Shown here one piece after another: positions 44,999-58,599 of a stretch of DNA of 64,000 nucleotides. The notes beneath the pieces were generated by a model. The model was given only the letters and a program-made list of their open reading frames with translations. It was not told the DNA's origin and ran no database searches. The translations under genes and the position numbers were made by a program. The DNA lies in NCBI GenBank assembly GCA_965153355.1, contig OZ231126.1, positions 46,562,001 to 46,626,000 on the forward strand. Direction: 5' to 3'. Numbering within the stretch: position 1 is the first letter of the stretch; each line of letters begins with the position of its first letter. The DNA comes from Flaccisagitta enflata (Eukaryota; Chaetognatha; Sagittoidea; Aphragmophora).

Positions 44999-46242
44999 AT
45001 TGAGGCTCAGATGAGGAAAAAAATAAGAACAATCGTAAGAACATCGTCAGCCTCATATGTGGGGGAATCTAAGAACATCTGAACCTCATTCGTCGCCGCT
45101 AAGAACAATCCCTTCTATGATAGGTGGATCAATATCCCTCACTATACTCAAACTGAAATACACTATTTTGAGTAAGGACAAAGTTTATAAGGACGTTGAG
45201 GCTGAGATTTAGCCAAAAATTAAGGACATTTTAAGGACAAGTCTCAGCCTCAGATAAGACCTCAGCAAAAATCTTCTCTCAGGTGAGATTCTCAAATTCG
45301 GCCTCGGCAAAAATTTTCTCTCAAGCAGAAGGGTCAAGCTGTTCTTTTGTTTTGGTTGCAAGACTTTAGTTACCCAACAGAGTCATAAGAACCTGCTTTA
45401 TATTGAATTATTCATATGTGTTTTTAGTTTGAAAAGCAGGCCTGTATATAGTTGAGCATTCCCCCCTCCGGCGGGGGGGGGGGGGAATAAAATCAAAGGG
45501 TTTGGAGATGGGGAAAAAAATCAAAAACTTGAAAAAAAGAAAAAAGAAAATTTTTGAAGATTCAACACTTATGGTAGTACCAAAAGGTAAAATTTGATTA
45601 CTACAACACATTTTGATACCATATAAACTTATAATATACTGTTTTATTGCTTTGTAGGGCAGAAAATCAAAGGCAGGGGGGGAAATAAAATCAAAAGCCA
45701 CTCAATTATATACACCCTGTTGAAAAGTTTATTTTCTTTCAAAACCAATTTGTCATATCTATTTTATTTTTTATTTTATTTAGTTAGGTATAGTTACATT
45801 TGACAATAGTTAGATACTTGCTTTGCGAAGAAAAAATTAAGGACATTTTAAGAACATTTCAGCCTCAAATTTTTGATAATTTAAGGACATCCGAGGCTCA
45901 AAAAAAATTTACTGGTCCTTAAAAAAAATAAAGAGTGTAGATGGAAAAGGGCCTGGTGAACCCTCACTGACTAGTTAATACGCGCACCACTCCTAGTTGT
46001 CTATAAAACACAATCTGAAAAACATTCCATCTAATCTAGGCCAAAAGCAAGCTGCTTACCATAAGTAATAATGGGCTATGCTTAATTAACCATACTTCAA
46101 CAAATCACCCAAGGGTATGACATTTTTGCTCTGGCTGGCGATTTGAAAAATAAAAACACCGTAAGAACAATCTGAGCCTCAAATTGACCTAAGAATAAGA
46201 ACAATGAGCCTCAGAAAAAAATTATATGTTCTTATAAAAACA
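44992..46242. mobile_element. putative foldback element with TTGTTTATAAGAACAT ends
   Basis: The left end TTGTTTATAAGAACATTGAG is inverted at the right end (ATATGTTCTTATAAAAACAA). Between them are scattered (T)AAGGACATT / TAAGAACA and GAGGCTCAG / CTGAGCCTC words in both orientations. A complete MITE (45443-45714) sits inside. No target duplication identified. Confidence 0.45.
45443..45714. mobile_element. MITE with TGTATATAGTTGAG ends, copy 2
   Basis: TGTATATAGTTGAG at the left, CTCAATTATATACA at the right. The body phrase GGGGAATAAAATCAAAGG is the reverse of that in copy 1 (11601-11900). It includes a run of 13 or more G. Confidence 0.8.
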
Positions 46243-46425
46243 AATGAGTGTAATATTGAGAATAACCTAGCTGCTTTGAACATTCAAATCAATGCTCGTG
46301 TCAAGGTCGTCATACCATCAAGAAACAAAAAACTTAATGAACGAAAGGGAATGGAGTTGATTCTGATCGAGAAATTTGAAAGAGAGATCATAAATCTCAG
46401 ATCGGATTTTGTTGATCGTTTCAAG

Positions 46426-46860
<435 letters not shown>

Positions 46861-47364
46861 GTTGAAGGACAAGTTTTAGGTTTACCTGTTTTTCTTTATC
46901 AGGCTGTTACGGCAGAGGCGGCCCTGACGAGCTTATGAAATGCTCGATTACCTGAACTTACCTTTCTTCATTGTCTCCTGGGGGTATGTCGCCAAAATTG
47001 AGTCATGCGACGTTATTTTCAAAATTTTAATTCCGGTTCTGGAGCGTGCGGTCCTGTCTGTTGATTGTTCTTTGCAAAGAGGTGACTCCACGGACTCCGC
47101 CCTAGCTCTGCTATATGCACCAAACGTGTGCAAATCGAGGTCAACAGAGAGGTAGCTTGCCGATGGAACTTTACGTTGAAGACTTCAATGAAACCAAGCC
47201 TATTCGACTGTTTTTAATGCGCCATGACAAGAATGTGTAAAGCATTTCGATAATCTAGTGAGAGGAACAAAACCCCCTGAGCTAACGACGAGACACCTAC
47301 GAATGACGTTTTGCAACCCTTTCGAGATACATTAACTATAAGCTGCAACAAAACGACTTTCAAA

Positions 47365-49043
47365 ATGCTCTCTCATTGCCAACATGGCCTTTTGAGCCTC
47401 GTCCTTTCTATCCACGCCATTCTCCTGCCCCTTTTTCTCACTCCACTACCATCAAACGGACAAAAGACTTTCGACGTTTGTCAAGAAAAAATCAATCCAT
47501 CTGTGGATGACTACCACGACGGCGTCATTCTAAGTATTGCAACCGGAAACGTCGAAGCTTTAGAGACCGGGACGCTTTTTCCGAAATGTTCGGCCGGTCT
47601 GACGTTTGTTGTCAGTCACAATGAGCGAACGGAACTAAGTTTTTACAAGGCGCCAGAAACAGAAGCCGTCGGTAGGTGGACGGCACAGTGCATCAACTGG
47701 AACTATATATTTACAGGTGGATCAAAGGTCAGTGGAGCCATAGCCTGCAATTCTACGTCGCCATCGACGAAAATTGTCGAAACGTGGGAAAAGTTGGAAA
47801 CTCTTTCCATCGACGTTTATAAACAAACCTTGGATATCAAGCCACTTTTAAACTTTAAGATTTTCATTCAAAATGTCGACCAGACAGTGGAACAGGTCTT
47901 CATCTACACGACGAGTGTCCTCAGGTTCGAGTGCACTCATCCGAATCCCTTTCTCACGCCGAACGTGCGAAAGGGCGGCGTTGATGTCGACCCTCAACGG
48001 CTCAACGGTCGCGTCTTCGAGCTCACCTATGGACCGACAGATGACATCCCGGTCGAAGCCGTCGGGAAGTACGAATGTTCGTGGGAGCAGCCGGGAGATA
48101 CTCCGGTGAGGCCGACCAAAACCGTAGACGCCGTTTTATACTCGCCGAAAGTCATCTGCGAGGTGTTTGAGAAGGTCGTTGACGAAGAGGATCCTATGGC
48201 GCCGGAAACTTTCCAACCCGTCGGCAACGCCACCGACGACAACGAGGTTCATCTGACGGTATTCGAGGGCACGTATCTCAACAATTACAAGATGCGGTGC
48301 TCTCTAACGTTTGCCGGCGACGAAGAGCTGGGAAAAAACGTGCTGTTGGATTGGGATGACCCTGTTTGGGACCCGGCTGCAACTGAAAACGGACAGCCGA
48401 TTTTCTCACAGGGTACGGAACAAGAACCCGGTCTCAAGAAGCGTGACTTAACGCACGATGCTCGACTGAATTCATCGATCAGATACACCTGCCGTATCAG
48501 CGGAGATAGAGTCGCCGATTTTGCCAACGGGGCGGCGCCTAAGGAGTGCAAAATACGATTTGCCACGAAGGAGTAAGTTGTCGTAATGTCTAAAGATGCA
48601 GTTGTGAAAGAAAGGACGAGATTGAAAAACCAGGCTAAGTAGGCCAATACATGTGGCCGGGCCAACAGGCCAACACACAAGATGCGCTCTGTGGATTGCA
48701 CGTGCATGACCGACCAAACAACCAACTGACCGACCAACCAGCCAACCGAAAAACGGACGAACACAACAGGGTAGAGAGTTGTGTGGGCGGATTTAAAAAG
48801 TGAATGAGTAATGAAACAACGACAACAACAACAACAATAACAACAACAACAACCAAAACAACAACAATAACAACAACAACAACAACATTGACATTTGACA
48901 ACATCATCAACAACAACAAAACACCGAAAAAAAATAACAACAACAACGACAACAACAACAACATTAAAAACAGCAGCAACAACAATAACATGATTACAAA
49001 CGACATGAAGGACGATCTCACCATTAGAACAACAACAACAACG

Positions 49044-49127
<84 letters not shown>

Positions 49128-49894
49128 TGGTTTTTTTGGCTTTTCTTTTGATCTCTTCATCTCTATTTACCCCCACCCCCATTTCCATCTTTCTCTCAAT
49201 AATTCACCCCGTCAGATTCATCATCAAAGAGAACGGCGCCAGCTTGGCGGGTCCGTGGTGGATCGCGCTGATAGCTCTCGGCGCCCTCATCTTGCTCATC
49301 CTCATCATCGTCTTGGTGCTGTGGAAGCGACGTTCGGGTCCGTTTGCTAAAGAAACGCGTTCGGAAGTGACGCTTCCGGTAGACGGCAAGTCGGAGCTCT
49401 CCGCTGTCGGCGGCGTCGACAACGACACGGCATCCATTGACACTCGCGAGCAAGACTTGACCATCGACCCTAATGACAACAACGAACTCAACACCGGCAA
49501 TGGACTCCATAACGGCGAGAAACCGCTGGCGCCGATGATGGGAGCCGTTCCCACCGCCATCGTCGTTGTGGAAACAAAACCAGAAACGAACGGCGTTTCG
49601 CCGCCAACGCCTCCTCCGTCGGCGCCGAAACCGATCAACGGGTTTGTCATTCCTAAAGAGGCGGATGTGATACCTCCGCCTCCGGCGCCGAAACCGAAAA
49701 GCGGATTCGTTATTCCGAAGGAGGCGGACGTGATCCCGCCGGAATTGCAGGTGCCGGAACCGGAATTTCCGCCTCCGCCGGAAATCGTCTACGCCAACGC
49801 CGGGACCGAATCGAAGACTGACGACACGAGTCGAGTCATCGGCGAAAGAGAGGAAAATCCTTACGCCGACGTGCTGTTAGAGGCTACCGTTTAA
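47365..49894 (+). CDS. single-pass membrane protein with Ig-like ectodomain and proline-rich tail
   Basis: Two exons, 47365-48572 (donor GGA|GTAAGT) and 49216-49894 (acceptor CCCGTCAG|A), phase 2, 628 residues. The ATG at 47365 directly precedes a signal peptide (hydrophobic LLSLVLSIHAILLPLFL); an in-frame ATG at 47311 is possible but less likely. The ectodomain (about 35-410) has ten cysteines and Ig-like Y-x-C motifs (VGKYECSW, IRYTCRIS), plus N-glycosylation sites. A membrane helix lies at about 416-440 (WWIALIALGALILLILIIVL), followed by WKRR. The tail holds a near-exact duplication of a 20-residue unit, PKPINGFVIPKEADVIPP and PKPKSGFVIPKEADVIPP, and ends ENPYADVLLEATV. It looks like a cell-adhesion or immune-type receptor; I do not recognise the family. 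The intron carries a large AAC array and a Helentron-like element. AATAAA at 50346 is a candidate poly(A) signal. Confidence 0.85.
48626..48800 (-). mobile_element. Helentron-like element in the Ig-protein intron
   Basis: Minus strand: CAACTCTCTACCCTGTTGTG, GGTTGGCTGGTTGGTCGGTC, then the 3' hairpin GGCCTACTTAGCCTGG. The 5' hairpin has decayed. Confidence 0.6.
48815..49125. repeat. (AAC)n trinucleotide array
   Basis: Imperfect AAC from 48815 to 49000, then nearly perfect AAC at 49027-49126, within the intron and 90 bp before the acceptor of exon 2. Confidence 0.95.
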
Positions 49895-52400
49895 CCTTTT
49901 ATTATTTTAATGCTCTTTTATATTGAAATGAGATGGGGATGGCAACTCGGTTTGGTGACATTCACACACGATCATGGCGTTTGTTGCATATTAGATAATA
50001 GGCTCGTCTGAGCAGCTTTTCTAGAAAGCGGAATGACACGGCTAAAATTTAAGGATAGCACAAGTGACAGAAAAATGAACATTTGACAATCAATGTCAGT
50101 CATGTAATTACATAAACAGACTGTGGGACGACATGAAACATTGGCCGAATACATTACCAGTATTTGTCGCGTACATTTAGGCAGGGGCAGTAATGTTGTA
50201 ACTTTTTTGGCCGATTTAACATCATCAAAAATATCGCATTACTATGGCCGGATATACCTTCAGACCTACAAACATTGATTTCAGTCAAATGTTATACCAC
50301 ATCACACATCACGCTTCTCAATTTGGTTTTTTTTTTTGGAAATAGAATAAAGTTTGAGCAAAACTCCATTAATGCGGATGTGTTTTGATGTTATTTGGTT
50401 GTTTTTTGGTTAAAAGTTCATTCTTTGAGTGAAATTTATCTCTGAGAGCCTTTTCATAGAGAAAACGTAATGAAATGGTGCTGCATCTTTAAGGTCGCAT
50501 GGCCTACAGGAATCTAGCGTTTGATTGAAATCAAGTTCTATGCAAAACCCAATTTAGCTTTCAAATTCAATCTCGCAACTTTTTAGGAAGTTTTATTTTC
50601 CAATGGTTGGTCACTACATTGGTCCGTCTGTCTGTTGGTGCCTCCATACGTTGCACCCGCTCTCAAATGCTACTCTTGATGTTGTGATAGAAAACTAAGA
50701 CTGAAATTCATGAAACACTGATTTGACCCTATGGCCCAAAATTAACATCTGCATTTGTGGAATTGCCTTACAAACTCCATTGTATTTCCACCTATAATCG
50801 AGGGTGACATCAAAGAGTATGCCTGAGTTTTTTTTTCTTTTTTTTTACTTTTCAGTATCATGATATTTTCGGCTTGTCGATCTGTCTGTTCCCGCCACGC
50901 TCACATAACTCTTCAGTGAGGGTTCACAAGGCCCTCTTCCATTTATTTTAGTTTGGGTTTAGTGAGGGATATTGTTCCACCAATCATAAAGAAAAGTTTG
51001 CGCATCTTTTCGCTCAATTAAAAGCGCAGGTGTTGGAATTAATTCATTGTCACCCTCAGTCTTCACCACTAAGCCTCACGTCCAACCTCAAGACCGACGC
51101 AGAAGTGTGCATGATAAATGATTGAGCACGCTTTGGTGAAAATTATGTTATCTGCAAAATGAAATCAAAATTGTCTTGGTATTATCGCATTGTATACATC
51201 CATATGATTTCCCTTAAAAATGGTTTCGAAGTAATTGACCCCATGTTTGATTTCCCCCATCATCAAGTATCAATAAAATTCTTGTCCAAACTCATCGCAA
51301 CGACTATCATTGCCTCAAAATCACAACGAATTGATCATCTGTGGTAAATCAATTTTTGTACTATTGTACTATGTTAGTCTATGTAGTTTGTACTTTGTCT
51401 TGTCGCGCTCAACGTGTGATTAGAGGCTTGGATCGCAGTATTCTCGAGTTTTCTCGGTGAAATATAAATATATATAAGTATATTTTTAAGAATGAAGAAA
51501 TGAATGGGTAATCCTGGTTATTTCTTGCAAATGATTTTGCCATCATGACTGAGTGAAAATTAAATGTCCGATAGGACATGCAATCTATCTAGCTAACTGC
51601 GGTGACCAAACGAGTTTCTTTTTTAAATCATTTTCAGCAACACCGCGCTGTCATTCAATGACGTCAATTGCAACTTCGCATTTAATCTTAAGATTTTGAC
51701 CGTCCGTTCTGTCCGTTATGCTTTAGTTTTAACCTCATCGACCTTAGATTGCTATGGTAGAGCATATTGATGTCATCATGTCAGGTACCATTAACTGATT
51801 GCCTCTAAACAATCTGAGTGTCTATCATCATTCCAAACACAAAACACAGACAGCCATCCAGGTAACAACAATTTATTTTTTAGGAAACTCACGATAAGTA
51901 ACACCAATACTCTGGGGAGAGAGTACTTTCAAGATGGAAATCGTTTGGGTCGTTGAATTTTTAGAATTTTTATCTGGAGAGGACTATGAAAAGTCGTGAT
52001 TTGAAATTAGAAAAACAATTTTTGATTTCGTGCTTTTTATTTTACTGACCATTTTTCATTTTCCATCAAGATAGTTTATTCAGATATGAGGGAAGGAGTA
52101 AAAATTCATGTCACAATGACGAACAATAACAGTACATTTAAGTACATAGTTGGAACACTGAGAACAATTGCTGTCTACTCGGCCAGGAAAGTCCCCATGA
52201 CGCCTACATATCGATTTTCAAATATTCTTTATAGGAATGGCATTTATTTCAACATCAAAAATAAAAATGAAATTATAATTTTCTTAAAACATGAATGACG
52301 AAAGACCACTTCTTCAATCACAATGACACACACACGCACTCCAACATTAGCTGATAAAGAACTGGAGAGCATTGTTAAGGGAAACGAACTGTTTAAGCTC
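49895..52400. other. convergent intergenic region
   Basis: Lies between the 3' ends of the Ig-type gene and the receptor gene. GGTCCGTCTGTCTGTTGG at 50621 is a Helentron-like remnant. No gene recognised. Confidence 0.45.
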
Positions 52401-52401
52401 G

Positions 52402-52522
<121 letters not shown>

Positions 52523-52655
52523 TACACACACATAAACGAGCAAAAATAACATTCAAACAAAACAAAGGAAACAAACAAAAGAAACAAGTAGATACAAGCC
52601 ATGTCGCATACGCAGAAAGTTGCACACACAACTGTAGAGGGTGACCACCTCTGAT

Positions 52656-52946
52656 TTACGCTTCGATCTCGTTGATAACAACACCCTCCAACTCGACATC
52701 CGCTCCCAACACCACTCCCTCGTCGCCTTCCTCCGTCTCTTTCAATTGTTTCGAACTCACGCTCCTCTTCCTCCTCATCCTCCCGCTGCTTCCCCTCCTC
52801 GAAATATCTCCGTTTCTTTCTTCATCCTCAAAACCATCGCCCGTAATCAACTGTTCGTCCAGGAGGTTTTTCGATGGTGATTTTTTCATCGGCATCATCG
52901 TCGTCAGCGATGATGATGACGATGAAGAGGAAGAAGAACGGCGACG

Positions 52947-52995
<49 letters not shown>

Positions 52996-53021
52996 GGTTG
53001 TGGTTGTGGTTGTGGTTGTGG

Positions 53022-53062
<41 letters not shown>

Positions 53063-53334
53063 CCTCAAAACAACCATAATCTCGATGATTGTTGTTCAAC
53101 CCCACCGAACATGTTTCCGCTCTATTGTTGGTAGTGGTGGTGGTGGTCGCAGTATTGGTGGCGGTGATAACGATAGTGGTCACTCGGATGTCATTGACAA
53201 CTTTGTCCACGGCACTCGGCCCACCCAAATAAACGTCACCGGATGCAGCTTGAAGATCGCCGATCGTCTTCGACGCTTTGCTGTAGTTGTTGCAAGGATT
53301 TTTCATGGGGATTTCCGACGATTGCGGTGGTTTC

Positions 53335-53412
<78 letters not shown>

Positions 53413-53692
53413 AATCTTCCTCTGTTGATTTCTGATTGGACGTACTTTCGTTCGTCGCTGCCAGTGTTACTAGCATTATTGTTGTTCTTGTTGTTTTTGT
53501 TGCTGTTTTTGTTTTCAACGCGCATCTTTTCCTCGCAGTAAGAAGTGCAAAACAGTTTGAGGAAACTTTCGCGGAATTGGTTGAAGAAAAGCAAATAAAT
53601 GGGCAGGTTCGTTGCAGAGTTGATTACAAGGAGAAGATCCGTAAATTCGCGGACGGTTCTCAAGCCCCACGAACCCTCAACGTATTCCGGAC
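52656..53692 (-). CDS. rhodopsin-family GPCR, last exon: TM7 and polyglutamine-rich cytoplasmic tail (5' part not found)
   Basis: The exon starts after the acceptor CCTCAACAG| at 53693 (two bases complete a split codon) and ends at the TAA at 52656, 344 residues. Residues about 12-45 read as extracellular loop 3 into TM7, with LLLVINSATNLPIYLLFFNQ matching the N-x-x-N-(L)P-I-Y form of the NPxxY motif, then RESF and a CTSYC palmitoylation-like cluster. Peptide (FMRFamide-type) receptors have a similar NS-x-x-N motif, but a single helix cannot settle the subfamily. The 300-residue tail contains three glutamine tracts (about 28, 14 and 16 residues, all CAA codons), a PQ dipeptide run and RRRSSSSSSSSSS. 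TM1-TM6 are not recognisable in the 10 kb to the right, so they lie beyond a long intron outside the window, or the copy is partial. Confidence 0.75.
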
Positions 53693-53734
53693 CTGTTGAG
53701 GATATGGGATAAATAACGTTATTCATCACCACTT

Positions 53735-54065
<331 letters not shown>

Positions 54066-54537
54066 TTGATGTTTTTATTGAGCTTTTTGTTGATGTTTTT
54101 GTTGTTTATGATGATGTTTAGTTGACTGATAACTTTCAACAAATTGGAGAAAAAACATCACCAAATGTGTGAATTACTGTCTATCAATACCACATGATAA
54201 ATAATTAGGCGGAAAAACATAACTCTTGTCTAGCCTAGCATGATGAAACCAGGGACATGATTTTCATGCGAGTTCAGCACATGTTATGACGGGTTATTGA
54301 CAGATTTTTATGTTTGCCAGCCACTCTGTTTCAACTCCCACCTCTGACATTGTAAGCTGAGACCTTTCTCGTCGACATGAAGGAAGAAAGGCAACTAAGA
54401 AAAGGATTGGATTCTGCTGTTTCAGTCAACACAATTAAGATTAGTTATCAATCCAAAGAAGAAAAAAGGATTGCCATTTCCTTGTCGACTTAGAAGAGAC
54501 AAGAAAGGTATTAAAATTACGCCCTTTTTTCTCATTC

Positions 54538-54690
54538 TTTTTAGTTGCGGACACGCAACTCTATAAGAGGCTTTGTCCGTCCGTCCGTTGGTTGGTCCGT
54601 CCGTAACCATCGAGTCGAAAAGTGAGTAAACGCGCATTTCCGCCCCTGCCCACCCGTCCGCAACTGATGGCCGTGTATCCGGCCTTGTTT
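54538..54690 (+). mobile_element. Helentron-like element, minimal complete copy (153 bp)
   Basis: TTTTTAGTTGCGGACACGCA then ACTCTATAAGAGGC, (GTCC)n, CCCCTGCCCACCCG, the 3' arm TCCGCAACT, the hairpin GGCCGTGTATCCGGCC and TTGTTT. It contains only the terminal parts and a GTCC tract. Confidence 0.85.
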
Positions 54691-55496
54691 TTTCAATCAT
54701 CGCCATACTCAGGGTTTATAGGAATTATGAGTAGAAAAAAGATTTTGAAGAGAGAAATTCCATTTATCATTGATATCATTATATCTATAATCAGATTTGC
54801 TAAGTTTTCAGGCGACAACATTTTTTTACTGTTTTTGCTTTGTGTCCCTACCCACCCTTCCGCGACAATATTGTAACCCCGCATTACTGGTCAGTCGGAA
54901 AGATGTAGCTCTTTCAGCTTAAGATTAAGCGAAAACAGTAACTAAGCTAACAAAATACGTGATGAGAAAGAACAAAATGCATATTCTTAGTCTTTTCTTG
55001 GTCACAAAGAGAACTAAAATTAGAACAAGAGGGCGTTCGCTTGTTAGAATGAGAATAAATCTGAATGGTCAACTGGTTTGGGAGACGACATTTGACGTTA
55101 ATCCCATTCGGTTGGAAGACGAGAGACAGAGAAAATGATGGCTTAGCTCCTTGGCAAAGTCTCAAATGAATATTATCAACGTGCGTGTGCGCAAACGCGC
55201 GTGCGCGTGCGAGTGCCCGTGCCCTTGCGCGTCCCTGGGCCGGGTCATCAACTACCTTCGGCCGTTTCCATCTAAAAATGTTTGGAATGACCCATCGAAA
55301 ATGAGATATGAACGACGGTATTTACCCCAAGATCGACAGACAGACCGATGCGGACAGACCGACGTGGACAGACCGATGTGGTCCTCATGAATAATTATGG
55401 CACGTCACCAAAGCGAGGAAAGAAAAAAATTGAGCATGAAGGATGATCAGAGCAGAGAACAACGACGTCATCTTATGTCATTTAAGTTGATTAGTT

Positions 55497-55707
55497 TTTC
55501 TAGTCGCGTGCATGCGACTCGATACACTATAACCTACTCAGTCGATTGGTCTATCAGTTGTTTGGTCGGTCAGTCGCACATAGTTTTTTTGTGGTTTGAA
55601 AGTGGTTCTTGCATCACTGCCCCTACCAAGATATTTGTTTATCCTATTTCATCATTGCCCCTGCCCGCCCGCACGCGACTTGGGTAGCCGTGTATCCGGC
55701 CTTGTTT
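55497..55707 (+). mobile_element. Helentron-like element
   Basis: 5' hairpin AGTCGCGTGCATGCGACT, GGTCGGTCAGTCGC tract, 3' arm GCACGCGACTTGGGTA, hairpin GGCCGTGTATCCGGCC-like (GCCGTGTATCCGGC) and TTGTTT. Confidence 0.82.
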
Positions 55708-55879
55708 CTTTTCCCCTGGCCTCTTGCTCATTCGTTTTCTTTTGCCGGCCAATATGCTTCTGTCCTCCTTGATCCTTTTAACAATTGGTTCTCCTAGTTT
55801 TAATTTGAGACCTCGCATCTCTTCCAAAGGGGTTTCTGTCAGCTTGCCCATTTATTCCTTTCCTAGCAATTGTTGAAAA

Positions 55880-56001
55880 ACAGTTAAAGCCCACTCCAAC
55901 ATACCCGCTTTTAACGGGATTCTACCTAGATAAAAGATGCTAATTTTTTTACCCTTCAGCTCCATATTGGCCCTAACAGAATCCGCCTATAACAGATGAA
56001 A
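55880..56001. repeat. Tigger-like MITE fragment
   Basis: CAGTTAAAGCCCACTCCAAC near the left and CCGCCTATAACAGAT near the right recall the MITE at 16955, but the ends are eroded. Confidence 0.4.
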
Positions 56002-56122
56002 TTTTTAAGATACTTGAAATCTGTTGGAGTTGGTGCTTGTGTTTTTTGGTTTAGTCTTTTTCCCTGCAATGGCGAGGAAATTAGTGTGCGGTCTCATATA
56101 TTTCATTCTGACTCTAGTGACG

Positions 56123-56127
<5 letters not shown>

Positions 56128-56195
<68 letters not shown>

Positions 56196-56230
56196 TCTCG
56201 CTCTCTCTCTCTCTCTCTCTCTGGTTCTCG
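56128..56230. repeat. (CT)n microsatellite
   Basis: CT dinucleotide with two GGTT interruptions at about 56193 and 56223. Confidence 0.95.
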
Positions 56231-56727
56231 CACAAGTAGATTAGTTTGACTTCATTGGCAGTAAAGATGGCAGTAAAACTGCCAAAGAGTAAGTCGGTCT
56301 TCAATTAGTCCTCCTTATGAGTAGAATACAGATGCCCTTTGTGGTAGATATAACCCATCTGAGTCCAATCAGGCTCCTAGCCCCCATATCAGAGGTGAAA
56401 TAACAACTTTGGCCTGTTGACTAGCTGTTTGACACAAAAAAATTGAGTATTTAACAAAACCCAGGTAGCACTAGTCAGTTAAAGTCAAGGCCTAAATGCA
56501 GCAAAATGACTTGAAAATTGTATACTATAAACATAGGCCGTTTTCAACCGAGGGGTGAAAAGAGATGAAAAAATAGATTTAAAAAATTGAATGAATCAGT
56601 GCTAAATCCTTAAAACCTCACAAAATAAGAATTTATCATTGGATAATTGTATTCTATGACAGCCACAGCAAATTTATATAAGACAAATCCTACGCCTATG
56701 ACCTGGTGACCTCAAATATGGCCACCT

Positions 56728-56766
56728 GCACGCGACTTTGGTAGCCGTGTATCCAGCCTTGTTTTT
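56728..56766 (+). mobile_element. Helentron-like 3' end
   Basis: GCACGCGACTTTGGTAGCCG then TGTATCCAGCC and TTGTTT. No matching 5' end was located upstream. Confidence 0.6.
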
Positions 56767-56769
56767 ATA

Positions 56770-57840
56770 CATCTTACTTTGCGAATAAAACTGGCAAATG
56801 CACAAAATGTGGTAAACAACTTGGTCAAAGTGCTGATTCTAAACCATATAAAGGTCAATTGCACAGGTCTAGATATTGGTGTGTGGATGCGTTGGTGGGT
56901 CAAGCTGCCACTAACATTGATTTTGCCAGAGGATTGTATCTGGGCCCTTAAGTGGCGGTGGTACATCAAAATATTGATCTTTTTTTTCTTTTATTGTAGA
57001 TCCCCACCCAAAAACTTTTGAATTAGCATGTGGAACTATCTATCCGACAGTCCTTTGGTCTGTTACCCTTTCATTGGATAGTGTTGATTTTTAACTTGCG
57101 TTTAAGTCAATTAAGATTATGCAGTTGAGTGTTTAGGTTGGGGGTAGGCGAGGTTCTATGACATAGCCCTGTTACCTGCATTGCTTGTCTACCCATTAAG
57201 GCCAAAAATGTTTAAGATGGGTCCTGAATGAAGCAATACTATCTTCACAAATAAAATCTTTCCACTGCAAAAATAAGCGCGTTTATTGACTAGTTAAGGA
57301 AAACCAGTTGATCGCAAGTCAATAAATATTAAGTATGTGCATCTCTTGACTGAATCACAGCCGCCATTTTTTCAGTTAGCGATTCTTGGAGCTTCTTGAG
57401 GTACTCTTGAGTGATGGAATCCCAAACCATTTACACCATTTTCTTGATGTGCTCTTTCTCTACGTTTAGACTTATAGCTCTAAAGAGACTCAACGAATCA
57501 TGGAAAAATAGGTGACATAAATGAAGCCTTTCGAATTTGCAAGCAGGCTACGCAAACCACATCTGTCTTGCTCAATTTGTTTAGAAGTAATTCAAAAAAG
57601 TGTGAAGTGATATCGGTTGAAGATTGTGTGGAATGGCAAAAGCGAAATTGAAATATTTCATTCAAAGTTGAATAACTCTTGAAGGCATTGAGTTAGAAAA
57701 TGCGGTTTGCGCAGACTGCTTGCAAATTTGAAGAGCTGTAATTTTGTCACCAATTTTTTAGGATTTGTCAAATATAACCAGAGATAAATGTTAAAATGTG
57801 CGAAAAGATTTTATTTGTGAAGATAGTATATATATAAATA
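56770..57840. other. no gene recognised
   Basis: AT-rich; the frames of 80-85 codons show no domain. The GCACCCAGTTTTGTTG word at 57855 also occurs at 36387, linking the next 450 bp to the foldback element there. Confidence 0.4.
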
Positions 57841-57943
57841 TACCTGGAGTACCTGCACCCAGTTTTGTTGGATATGAAGCCTATGCTATGAACTCTCACT
57901 GAAAATATCTTTTTCTTAGTTTTCCTGACTTCTATAAAAGAAA

Positions 57944-58085
57944 AGCAAGGCCAGATACGCGGCAGGACAGTCATGGATGGTCAGGCAGGGACAGTAATGC
58001 AGAATCTGTTTGCAATTAATATTTTGGACAGACTGACCGGCCAATCAACACGTCAAGGTAAAGTCGTGTTTTCACGACTGAAAAG
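57944..58085 (-). mobile_element. Helentron-like element
   Basis: Minus strand: 5' hairpin AGTCGTGAAAACACGACT, then GGCCGGTCAGTCTGTCC, ending CCGCGTATCTGGCCTTGCT, a decayed form of the usual 3' end. Confidence 0.6.
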
Positions 58086-58375
58086 TTAACCTGCACTTAC
58101 AATTTGCATTATAATATCTATATCAACCCATAGTTGGTTACTCTGAAATCTTATCAACAACACAGCAATATAAAGATTAAGGGCTAAAAGAGGTTTGGAA
58201 AAAATGGTAGATGAATGAAATTCAAAAAACTACAAATAATGAAGGTCTTACAATTGACATGATTTCTTCTTTGTTATGATGTTGATGGCTTGATCAAAAC
58301 CCCTTCTCTATATTGACAAAAAAAAAAACTCAGAGAACCTCCTCCACCTTTAATGATGCGTTTTTACCCAAACAA

Positions 58376-58594
58376 GTGACAGGGGGTCATAATATCTTAG
58401 CAGACAGGTGGGCAGGGGCATCGAACCTCCATCCACACCCCTACCTTGACCCACACACACAAACATACACAAACAAGTATCAAGAACGCTCGTTTTCCCA
58501 CTTTTTGACTTGATCATTACGGACAAACGAACCAACAGACGGATGGACAGATGGACAAAGCCTCTTATAGGGTTGCATGTCAGCAACTACAAAG
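58376..58594 (-). mobile_element. Helentron-like element
   Basis: Minus strand: TTTGTAGTTGCTGACATGCA + ACCCTATAAGAGGCTTTGTC, CCATCTGTCCATCCGTC, and the CCCCTGCCCACCTGTC word. 3' hairpin absent. Confidence 0.65.
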
Positions 58595-58599
58595 GCCAA

